Positions 23,301 through 35,600 of a stretch of DNA of 64,000 bases are shown here, piece by piece (within the stretch, counting starts at the first letter, position 1; each line of letters opens with the position of its first letter). The DNA lies in the NCBI GenBank assembly GCA_029721435.1, contig CM056577.1:29542719-29606718 (forward strand), read 5' to 3'. The notes beneath the pieces were generated by a model, which did no database searches, was not told the origin of the DNA, and saw only the letters and a program-made list of their open reading frames with translations. This DNA is from Gymnothorax reevesii (taxonomy: Eukaryota; Chordata; Actinopteri; Anguilliformes; Muraenidae). The translations under genes and the position numbers were made by a program.

Positions 23301-26300
23301 CTGTACCTCAATACAGGACTGCACTAACATACTACACCAGCGCACCCATACTGTACCTCAGGAAAGAACCACAATAACGCACTAAACCTGCACATCCATA
23401 CTTCACTATAGATGCACTGTTGCACACTACACCAGCATATACCTCACTACAGAACCACACTAAACACACTACATCAGCACACCTATAACTCACTGAAGGG
23501 CAGCACTGTTCCGCAGTAAACCAGCACACCTGTACCTCACAAAAAAACCTCATTAACACACTACACAAGCACACCTATAACTCACTACAGAACCGCACTA
23601 ACACACTACTCTAGCATACCAATACCTCCAGAACAACACCAACACACTACACCAGCACACCTATATCTCACTGAAGAGTCAGTGTAGGAAACCCATAACC
23701 GCCCCGCTACACGGCAGTTTTAGCATAACAGCCACACTCTCTCACATCAGCACACAGTAGCCAAATTGCAGCACATTGCATCAACAGAGTCATATACAAG
23801 AGCATTATCACACATTGACTACAGTGCATGCAAATCAATTACAGCACCATAAATGATTCTAAACACATTTGAACACATTTATACTCATATGCAGTAAAGT
23901 TATATACACTTGAATAACATATTTAAACTAGTAGACATTCTCAAATATGGTGCCATATATAAACACAATAAACCAGTTAACAACAAATAGAAAGAAGAGA
24001 GAGGAGAATAGATAAAAGGTCAAAAGAAAAGAAGAAAGGATTAGACGTGCATGGTCCGAAGCGACTCTACACCCCGACCGGGGCGGAAGGAGATGAGGAA
24101 TACAGCTGGACCAACATTTTGACACTCCTTCAGCACACCGGAGAAGACAGAGGTCAAAACGTCTGGTCACTGACCACAGGCCGGTACTGAACCTCGTATC
24201 TCTTCTGGTCTTCGGCTGCTTTCTTTATCCACGGGATCTTCTCCTTCTTCTCCATGGACCTCCAGGCTGACTCCATGGCGCTCTGCGCCTTTTTACGATC
24301 ATTCTGCGGGATTGGCGGGACGGCAGGGGAGAAGGTCAGGGGAGGTGCTCCGTGACAGGTGTCACCTTGGAAACTCGGACACCGTGTCAGCGACACACTT
24401 CCAAACATCCCTCCCCCCACCCCTCTGTCACGCTATTGGGTCAGTTTCTAAGACACACCCTCATAGAAGACCAAACTCAATTTTTCAAGGACTGAGATTT
24501 CCCAAATGTAACCAAATTGCGCCCTGGACTAAAATCAATCCATAACAGAAATGGACCAATTATGTAACCCGTGCTGTGCATAGGTATTACATGTAAGCAG
24601 AAGGGTTCATTTCAATAATTGCTGCAAGCTCTAAATAAATAAATAAATAATAATGATACATCATGATGGGACTCTTACCTCAACCATATCCTATTTCCAG
24701 CACATACTTTTGTAATGAATGGCAGCCATTTTACATTCAATTCTGAATCTAGCAAAACACAGTTAGGAGTCAAACGCACCATAGGGCCTCCAAAGGCAAA
24801 GCTGATCCATTGGTGACATCAGCAGAAATAAGAACAAAACTGGCAGAAGTTTCGTTCATACAGGCAGAAAGACGGGCACCCCTTCAGGCAGAGGCAGGAC
24901 CCCGTGAGGACCCCTCACCCTGTACTTTGCCAGGTAGTCTCCAATGACACTCTGTTGCCACATTTCCTCGGCAGTCTTGGGCGTTTCGGGGAGCCGAGAG
25001 CGCTTCTTGCTGTCGCGCTTGTCTTTGGGGGGACTGCGCACCCACTGATCGATTTCAGAGCAGCGGTCCTACAGACGACACCCCACACACCAGCAAAGTG
25101 AACCCACAAGGAGAGGACAGTCACCTGTGATGTACCGGTCGAAACACCAAAAAACACTGACCAACAGCTTTCTAAAATCAACAAGATGATTGATAACGTG
25201 ATTTTTCAAGAAAAAAAGAAAGCTTTACATAGAAGTGGAAAAAAAGAAAATCAGAGAGCAGCCTAAATCCTCGAACAACACAAATCCCTTAAGGTAGGTA
25301 GACACTCCCAATTACATTTATTTCTCTTTCATTCATAACAATTTAGTACCAACATCAAAAGAACAACTACTAAATACAGAATTAAAGTGGTGGCTCATTT
25401 ACATAAATTATGCTTATTAGGTCCCAAGATGGCTACCGCAATGTGGAACTTGATCAAGTACCTCTGAAACTTATTACTTAAATCTAAATTTCTCACAGAT
25501 CATTTATGACTACATGGTGCACGTTCTGATCAGAGGGTTTTCAGAAATAATATTTCTGTGAAAAAATATGGGCATTCTAAGGTTTTTTTTTTTTTACTTT
25601 ATTGGGTACCTAATTACCACAAAATCTAGAGTTACACAAATTCTACAAAATGCCATATCAGTCCATAGACATGCATCTGATGAACTTATATTCCAAAATT
25701 CACAGTGATAGCATGAGAGAAAGAGGAGAAATGGTGTTTGAAGCAATGCTTGGCAGGTCAAAATCAACTTTTTGAGAAATTGACAAAAAACAACAGATGT
25801 CCATATTTTTGGTAGTCCTATCAAGTACACACACTGTGAACTTACTGAAGGTTATTTTTCGAAAATATCAAATAAATAAATACATTTAAAATCCTATTTT
25901 GGGAGTCCCTACCTACCTTAATAGCGTGACATGAATGAGTTAACGTAAAAGTCGATTCATATTGGGCTTTTAAGGAAAAAAAAAAAAAGAGCAAAAACAG
26001 AAAGCAGCCTAAATCCATAAATGACACAAATCCTGAATTAGCACAACATGAGGTAAAAGTAAAAACTATTCAGTACTTGTTCGGGCTGTGACTGTTCCAT
26101 GCGTGACCCATAATCCATGGCTGCTTTATACATTAATTGTGACCATGGTACTGCATTATGCACAAATTATATCTATGATACTGCACTATCCACAAATTGT
26201 GTATGAGATGTTGCACATGGTGTAAACTGTGTATATGATACTACGCTACACACAAATTGTGTATACGATACTGCAGGTGGTATGCATTGCATCTGTGATC

Positions 26301-26579
26301 TTGCGTTATGCATGTATCGTGTCCATAATGCGGAATATTTCAAGCATCGAGCTTGCAATATAATGAAGTGTGAATATCCAGTGTCTATAATGCAGCGTAC
26401 TTCTATGCATCACATCTTTGACGCTGCAACATCTGCGCACATTCTGTGAGCCCACCTTAGCCGAAGGGGGTTTAGCTGAAATCGGGCTGCTGGCGTTCGC
26501 CATCCCGAGTCGAGTGCCTCCTAACTTCTCCTCCGTCAGAACCCGATCCCGTTCCTCCATTGGCAGGCTCTGGACAGCG

Positions 26580-26618
<39 letters not shown>

Positions 26619-29600
26619 AAGAGAGAGAAAGAAAGAAACAGAGACACAGACAGAGAACAGGAGTGCAAGAGAGAGAGGTCAGCGATAAGGTGTTGCCAGA
26701 CACTGACAAGAGACACATCAGTTGCCAACATTGCTAGTTGACACTAGCTAGCTCTGACACGCAGCTAACAGCTAGGTACAACAACAAATATTTATCCAGG
26801 TACAAGACAAGCCCTTTTGACACAACACACCATCTGCTATCGCGTCCCTTATGACGCCTTTCTGGTGCAGCACTGCAGGTCCATTCCAATATAGTAAAGA
26901 ATGCAAAAGCTATCTGCAGCCAATCGGGCCTTCAGTAAAAACATGTTGCTGTAGAGTCAAAAGTCCACCCCAGAGTTTTGCTCCATTCTTCCCGATTTCC
27001 CAGTTAACGTCGCAAGCGCGGGAGAGCCAATCGGAGTGACCGGCTGCCGAAATTCATGAGGTGGGGTTGAGAGACACAGGGCAGGACTTCACACTCAGGT
27101 CCTGTTCAGCTGTTTAGAGATCGAGTGCAAGATTCTCACCTCGAGAAACCTCTGCAGGTCTGTTTCATACTGCTTCTTTTTCTGGAAGGGACAAACACAC
27201 CAGAACACACACACAATCACACACATCAGTCACACGTAGCCCATAAACATGTCAGCAGTCTTGTTCATTCATGTCCTCCAGGGAGGTTTATGATTCACCA
27301 CTTAACTGCCGCAACATTAAGTAGATCTGGCAAATTGAAGATGTTTTCCCAAAGCATTCATCTCTTCCATATTTATATAATGAACGATTCTGATAGTTCT
27401 TCTTCGACGATTTAAATTTTGTTGTTTCTCATGTTATAGATAAGACAATTCCCACAATGCCCTTGGAGAATCACCTTCCTAAAGTTTTTCACTCTAACCC
27501 ACACAAAATGTATCTCATTCAACAGCCAGGTAACACTTTGAGTTGCCAAGACAGGACAATTACAGTATTAACCTGATGCCTTGTCCAAAAGCTACTTTAA
27601 GTTGATTAGATTAAGCAAAGGCCAATTTCCCTGGAGCAATATGGGGTTAAGAGACTTGCTCTAGGGCCCAACAGGCACACCGATCTCGGTGCGGCTGCCC
27701 TGGGAGTTGAACCGACAACCTTCCAAATTCCACTCAAATGTGGCAGCCGCTACTTCTAGCCAGATCAAGTGCAGGAGTTACAGATTCAGGCTCCAATTTA
27801 CAGTGGGTATGAAAGCAAACCGGATGGTAAATCTCCAGGAAGAACTATAGTTAACGCTTATGATGTGTGAATAAGTGCTGCCGGACTGACCAGCTCACAG
27901 CGCTTCTGAAACATGTCCTTCTCCTTCTGGGTCATCATCTTCCACTGCTTACTACAGAGCACCATGCGCTCTGTGCTGGGCACATCCTTCATGTTCACCA
28001 TCAGCTCCGCACAGTACAGGGAGTACCCGTTCCTAACGATACAGAGAGTAACCAGAGACAGTGCAGTGAGAGACACCTCCACAGGAGCTAATACAATAAG
28101 CTAGGGCTCGGGAATATAGACAAAATCAAATATCACAATATTTTCAACGGAATTCCTTAATATCAATATCTAGACAAAATTGTGGGGTTAAGGACTGGTG
28201 CTTTCACAAAATGTTTACACATGTGATTTTGCATTAAGACATTACTTAAGTGGATATAATGACCAAGCAGGTAGAGGCTACAGATAGAACAGTCTAATAA
28301 CTGCAAAAACTGAAGCCCTTTACTGTAACGCAGCCTTTAAATCTAGGGGGGAAAAAACAACACTTATGTCATATCACAATATTACTCTATCAAAAATCCC
28401 GACGATACATTACAACACAACATCAATACAATGCCCGGCGCAAGCGTTAGCACACACAGAACACTGACCTCCTCTGTTATAGTCTTGTTATACATGGTTC
28501 AGTGCCAAAAGTGGATCTGTCGAAACTGCTTTTTTTTTGATAGTATAAATAGTCGCCTCATCATTGACAAAACCTTATAGCAGACATATCATTCGATACT
28601 TGTCTTGCCAGAAGAGCTTTTTTGAGATAATCTACTTTCAGTGGATAGAAGAATTTAATTTATAACCGTTGTTAGTAGAGTTTAAGTCAGGGCATTAATG
28701 AAGTTCCCAGCTGACTCACAATCATTTTTTTCCAGCTAGTTAAAAGCCGAGCACCCCTGTAGCATTATATCCCAGAATCCACAGCACAGCCAGTCGCAGT
28801 GGAAGGTACACTTGCCAATGGGTTGCAAGTGCAACCATTTATATCTGAGCGCTATAGCTAATGCTAGCAATAGACACATCTCCAAAAACTGCCTCTGTAG
28901 TAAGAGGACTCCTCTCCTATGTTCTCTCTTTTATGGCTCGGTTCTTAGGTCAGGCAGTGAGATGAGGCGAGTAAAAGAAATAAAGCAAGGGAAGGACTTG
29001 AGGTTGCAGGAAAACAAGTGAGAATGCAGAAGGAGAATGGAACATCCTCGCCACTTCAAATGTCAGTATCAAGACTCGTCAATTTGACAAAGGCACATGG
29101 TAGATAGGGGTGGGGGGATGTGCAAATTTGCAAGGGAAACATTAATGCACCATGGATTCTGAAAAAATAAAAAAATAAAATCTGCAAAGGATGTGTTCAT
29201 GCTCCCAAGTCCAAGAATTCTGTAGATCCCTGCTGGCTCCAGCTCTTTCGAGAAGCGTTTAACAGCAGTAAGAGCCCTTAACTGTATCAGACGTCTGTTG
29301 AAGCCCTGGGGTCTTATCTAAAAAAAATCTGTGTGAATTTCAAACCTAAATATTGCATACACTCAAAGAAAAAAAATACAGCATATAGTAAAAATAAATA
29401 AATAAAAATATCCTAATTCATATAACTGTGGGTAAGCAAAATTGCGTGCAATTTTTAATTAATCAGTATACGGCATTTCAGAATGTTTGTAAACAATATG
29501 CCTCAAGATTCCGGGTGGCAGAATGCGAGCGGCTTCCCACTGACCTGAAGAGATCCAGCTGGGAAAGTCTCTTAAATTAATAAGTTTGGAGTTTATGACT

Positions 29601-32600
29601 TGATATTTTGTAAAATGAGATGAGAAATGTTGACTGTTAAATATGAAAACATCGGTTTTGTAACCAGAAAATACATCTGTGTTGATATACGATGCATCTA
29701 CCAGCCACCCACTTGTGTTAGTAACCAACTACCGACAAAGTTATTGTTATGAGCCGAGCTTCCAACGCCTCTCAGCGGAAAGTGTAGCCTGCTTTTGCCC
29801 GATGGCTTTTGCAGCTAAAGTGACAGCATTCTCTGGTGACAGTCAGCGACAACAGCATCCGCCGAGGAAAAAGCATATAATTGTTTATTTTTAACATTAT
29901 TTAACAATATTATCATGGTGATGAGAAAGGTGAACAAACAAATTCTCGCGCTGAACTGTTAAGTAGACAAGAACGCAACGGTCTCCAACTGCAGATTCAG
30001 CTTACTGTGTCCTCAGGTTCTTGGAAGTTTGTACTCCCGTTTTCGACTTCTCAAGTTTGAACGCACAGATATGAGAGTCCGTGAGAAATGGCAGTGCTTA
30101 TGCTGGCTAGCATTAGTCCAGCTGCAAAGAAACACCCACAACTAGGCTACACAGCTGATGGCTTTGAACTACCTGTCACCGTATTGAATTGGCTCCATTG
30201 ATATGCTTTCCAATTGACACTAATAGATGAAGTTAAATGTGTCAATTTAAAGGCAAAAGTCCAGCTGTATGACACTGAAAGCTTGCAGTCTTTTTTAATG
30301 TAGTGCAAGCAAAATAATTTTTGACTAACGTTCCGCTAAGAACTCTTCGGCTTTTGCCACCCGAAAGAACATCTATTACTACTGAGACGTCATGGTAAAT
30401 TGTCGTATAAACTTGGAATTTCTAGTATGTGGATAATCTTGTTAATCTGGCTTGTTCTTTTCTAGTAAAATTTGTCTTTGTAAATCCAAAACTTGTCATC
30501 CACGGGATTCCTGTGCCTTCGCACTGTTTACAGAGGAGACAGCAGGTCAGAGCAGGACACAGGAGAGGAGAGGGGCTGAAATGAGCCATTAGACTGAGCT
30601 CAGCGAGGCCGGAACTTACGGAGGGGGCTTGGTGGGTCGCCCGTCAAACTTGTCCTTGAGCTGGCGTTCGGCCTTGGTGAGGACAGACTTGACATGTTCG
30701 TCGGAGTTGGAGTCAGGGTGCGCCTCGTGGTACGCGCGCATGCTGCCCTGTTTACAGAACAACGTGAGGCAACATTACGTTACACGGCTGCTGCTGTCCA
30801 GAGACACTGCCACAGCTTCTGCGATCTTGACACATATTCTATACTGCAGGGCATTGATGCAACGCAGCTTTCGCACCCCTTTCTAAAGCTACGATCTTGA
30901 CACATATTCTACACTGCAGGGCATTGATGCAACGCAGCTTTCGCACCCCTTTCTAAAGCTACAGTCTCTGCAGCGTTAGCGTCTCATCGAAGATTCAAAT
31001 CAGCAGCCCCAAGGACGCAAGCTCAGTTCCCTACCTGTCTGTATGACCCCAGAATTGTTATGAAACAAGGGGTGTGAGGGTCAAATTGAAGATCTTTTGA
31101 CTGGGGTGCTGCCTGTAGTCTAGAACTTGGATGCTTGACTGGTACTCAGAAGGTTGTTTGTTCAAACTCCAAATGTAGCCCTTGAGCAAAGGTCCTTAAC
31201 CCCACCACCAAAGGGATATTGTACTCTAACTGGCCTAAACAACAGTAATTCCTTTCGCATACAAGTGTCAGTAACTTAGTTTACCTAGTCGTAAAGCAGT
31301 ACTTCCTTTTATGCTCCTGTACCCAAAGTCGGCTCCATTTATTGACCTCTAACCCACACCGGCCCGCCCCCTCACCTCGTAGTCCTTCTGAAGCTCCAGA
31401 GCCTTGCTGATCCACTTGAGACGCTTCTTGTCAGAGAGCTGGGACCACTGTCTCCTCAAAGACTCCTTCAGTTCCTTCTGACTCACCTGCAGAGGAACAT
31501 GACGAGGGTTTGGAGCACAATGGTGATATGTCCAAATTCTGTGATTTTTACCTCCTGTCACACATTTCTATCAGCCAATTCTTGGAGCACAATAATAATA
31601 TGTCCGTGCACCTCATTTTTAGAGTACATCAGTTTTATATAGCGCTTTTCTGGGCACTCAGTGACAGTGACTCAGTGACATTATTCATTCACTCACACAT
31701 TCACACTCTGATGGTGGTAAACTACGTTTTTATAGCCACAGCTGCCCTGGGGCAGGCTGACGGGGGAAACCGAAGCACCCGGAGGAAACCCACGCGAACA
31801 CGGGGAGAACATGCAAACTCCACACAGAAAGGCCCCAGGCCGGATTTGAACCCACCACCTTCTTGCTGTGAGGCAGTTGTGCTAACCACCGTGCCACCAT
31901 GCCGCCCATTTTTCTGACATTTCATTTTCATAATCTGCTTATATGAATTAAACATAGAAACATTTTGATGAATAAACATGAATAATATTACAGAATCATT
32001 TCTCTTCCATTGCAAACAAACTTAACTTCAATCTATGACCATTGTGTTATGTCACATCATGTGCTAGAATTGTTGGAGCGCGGAGGTGAGATGTCCGCAG
32101 TACCACACTTATGAATACTTATATGTTCAGCATACTTCTGAACCATGCAGTAAAAGAGTGACTGACATAAAAATGATGTAAATGTTGTACCTGATTTAAT
32201 AGAACATTTGCAAACCTAAAAATAAATTTCTCCTCAAAACCTCTAAAACGGGCGTATAACCATTGCGCTCCAAACCCTCGATGCTAGGGTCAGGGGCTCC
32301 CCAACTGAGGGTCACCGCCCCACTCAATTCAGGATGGGAGATCGGGAGAAGTTTATGGGTTGAAGCATTAGGCCGTCAAAGTCCCAGAATCATCAATTGC
32401 CTGTTATCATCCGTTTCTCCCCCTTGGGGTCAGACAGTATGAGCACATGAAGAATGAGCAGACAACTGCTATTCCCGAAATATATTTACAGATGTAAAGA
32501 TTTCCTCCCTCCCTCAGAAACGTTCTTCATGGCCATGCCTATAAAGTCCTCAAGAAATCAAATGATAATTTTTTCCATTAAAAAAAACCGTGGTGCTACC

Positions 32601-35600
32601 AATCACGTACATACTAGCCTGGAATCCATCCATATCAAGCTTTGGTCGCCCCCAACGGTCCCTTGCTGATATATCTGGTCTCAGACGGTATAGGCCAGCG
32701 TTTGACTTTCAAATATTCGCACAAAATCCATGCGAGATCTGTGATTGGTTCACGGTCGCAAGGGTGCCCCGCCCCTTTAGATAGACTTGCAGCGGGTCCT
32801 GAATGAATTTATCACAATGGGGAGAAGTGAACGTGAGTACAGATAATCACTGATTATTTTTCCCCGTTGTCACAGAATTAAATGCTGGACTTATTTTTCA
32901 CAGGCCACATATCTTCCAAATATTCTGGTGCTGCAATGGCATTTTTAAGACCAACAGATCAGGAGAAAATGAACTTTGTTCGAGAACTGTGTCTCTCTCA
33001 GCAGCGGTCACGTAACATCTGGCAATACAGAAATACAGTATGGACCGCGGCAAACTACAAATTAAACTTTCAAACTGAAATAATGCTTGTGTTTATATGT
33101 TCAGTGATACTGTTATTGCCATCGATGTCATATCATTTTTAAAGGGAAAAAGAATATATTTCATCTCTATGATCTTGTACTGGATTGATATCAGATATTA
33201 AACAAGCGTGGAAAAGCGGCAAAGTAAGCGTTGGCCATCCACGTCAAAAATGCCAAAACGTTGTGCAGCAATAGGTTGCAATCGGAACAAGCTATCCATC
33301 TTCTCTTTTCCAAAGTATTACATACCAGCTTCACAGGCTTAAAGTGATACTCCACCCAAAAACTATAATTTGTATATCAATTACTTACCATTAGATGTCT
33401 TGAACGGACAAAGTTGTTTTGCACCTGGCGCAACTTTATGGCCATTGGAGAGTTTTTAAAAATTGTCCAAATTCCTTTTTTGCTGGAAGCAAATGGGGTC
33501 ACCCAGTAGTAATGGGAAAACTCCACAAAACGTCCGTTGACATACTTTTAAAGCATTTCCGACGCATCGTCCAGTATAATCAAAGTCTGCTTTGTCCACT
33601 CGTATCCTCAGAACTCAGAAAATACCACAGTTATGCTTCAAGTAAGCTCACGCATTCAACAGAAGTCCTGCCTCCCGGCTCGTGTTTATACGAGCATTCA
33701 TCTGAGTGGCAGCAGAGTCTCTGGGCAATGAATGAGTATCACTTTAATCTAGCTGATGCAATCATACCCTTCGAGAAATAGCTAATGCCAATTACAGCGA
33801 AATACGTTATGTAATTTGAGTATTATTTAATTTAGCCTTTATTGTATCTGAGAAATGGGAATCCCACTGAAGTAAACAAAATGCAGATATGACCAAACAT
33901 TATGCTGCTCAAAACCTAACAACCACGCCAAGAGTAATCGCAAGCAAGCCACAATCTAATTTTTAAGCTCATGTAAGGCATTCACGAATGCCTTAGCTGG
34001 CTAGCTAACTCGTATTAGTAATGCAGAGTGCAGCTTTTAGTTGTGTTGTAAAATGCCTCATGTAGCAAAGTAAAAGGAAATATACACGCAACATGCAGAT
34101 ATAAGATAGATACTTGTATATCCCAACGTTTAAATGCTCGCCTGCTTAGCTACCATGTCTGACAACAAAATGCGATGGATAACCCGGTCAGCATTCATTC
34201 TGCAAATGGCGCCGCGCGATTGGTGGTTCTTGCCAAAAGGTCACCCAATCAGCCAAGGGCAGAAAACATGAATATTCATATAATCACTTCATTAGTGACG
34301 TAAAGGCTAAACGCTGGCTATATGACTGAGGCCAGACTGATATCAGTCAGTGACCTTTGGGAGCGACCTGCACTTGATATGTATGATTTCCGGGCTAGTC
34401 ATGTACAGACTACACTGAACACAAAAACAAAACTGCAAGGTGCTGGGAGAGCGCATTAACTTCACCGTTTTGAAATTTTTTGCCTGAGGAATTATCGATG
34501 TAAGCGAGTGTTAAACTAGTCTCAACAGTGCCGTCTTTACGTGAATATAATTTGTTTCAGATCCTGGATCAAGAATACGAGTTGAATCTCCATCAAAATT
34601 TTATCCCTCCCTCTTTAGCACTGTTTCAGTCCACACATAAGATTTCACTGACATCCATGTATTACTTTTAGAGATATCCCAATAACTGACAAATGAATGA
34701 AAAACCAATAATAAACAAATGCCAGTGAAAACATTACCTCCTGGCAGAGGTATAAAGAACAGAGGAGATTAGTCAGGCACACTGGCAGTACAATGGCGGT
34801 GATCTTAAATGTAGGCAAACACCTGTCCTCCACCAACGCCTTGGCTCCTTGCCCCATTACGCACACTGCAGTCTACATTCAGTGAACAAAAAAAAAGACT
34901 ACTTATGGAAGAAAAACAAAAAGTATGTAGCTTCCAGGCATTCTGGTGTAGAATGACAGACATGAATCTTTCTTCACGCTGGCAAAACCTTCACAGTGTA
35001 AAGCCTTTTGCTCACGTGACAAATTTTCTGCAACGCTTAAAAAAAGTCCGGGATTTCAGGAAGTTACAAGTTCTGTCATGCACTCCCTTGATTAATGAAC
35101 TCAATGACCTTCATAAACGAGGAAGTTACAGGATCTGACAAACGTGGCTGAAGAATCATGTGGTTCACCAAATCCTGGTGACTGGGGGAGTCGGAGGGAA
35201 TACTTGGAAGGACTTTACTTTCTGAATCTGTACTTTACACTGCTGTGACTCGGGTCGCAAGCGAACTTTATACTCCAAAGGTCCTTTATTCTAAGCTGTC
35301 AGAAAAGCATGACTTTAGAATAGAATGGAAAGGGAAAAAAAAAAGACCTCAAATCCAGCATTTGCTGCCCATCTGCAGCCTCTCCTCTCTCCTTTCATTT
35401 AACACGCACCATTTTGGGAGAAGGACAGAAGCAAATTAAAATGACAGTGGCTCTGATTGGCCGCCTCATCTCTGCAGGAAGTGAACAAGGGCCAGTCAGT
35501 GCTAGGCTATTGATAGGGCTTACAGACAAACAGCTGGTCGTTCAAACACACTACTCCACGGGAGGGGCACCACGGACACAGAACGGCGTGATGTTTTGCC

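Larger units (their letters stand above)
32668..34345 (+). mobile_element. DNA transposon remnant encoding a THAP-domain start
   Basis: Imperfect inverted ends of about 38 bases: TCTGGTCTCAG and GGCCAGCGTTT on the left, mirrored by AAACGCTGGC and CTGAGGCCAGA on the right. An ATG at 33250 opens a THAP-like N-terminus. Interrupted by a TTAA-flanked element. THAP domains occur in P-like and some other DNA transposases. Confidence 0.6.

Noticed and set aside
25069..26455. Possible hidden HMG box 4 exon
   Set aside because: I scanned the - strand for the KPKRPVSAMFIF-type start and for WNDLSEKKK-like sequence and saw neither; the interval is AT-rich with simple repeats.
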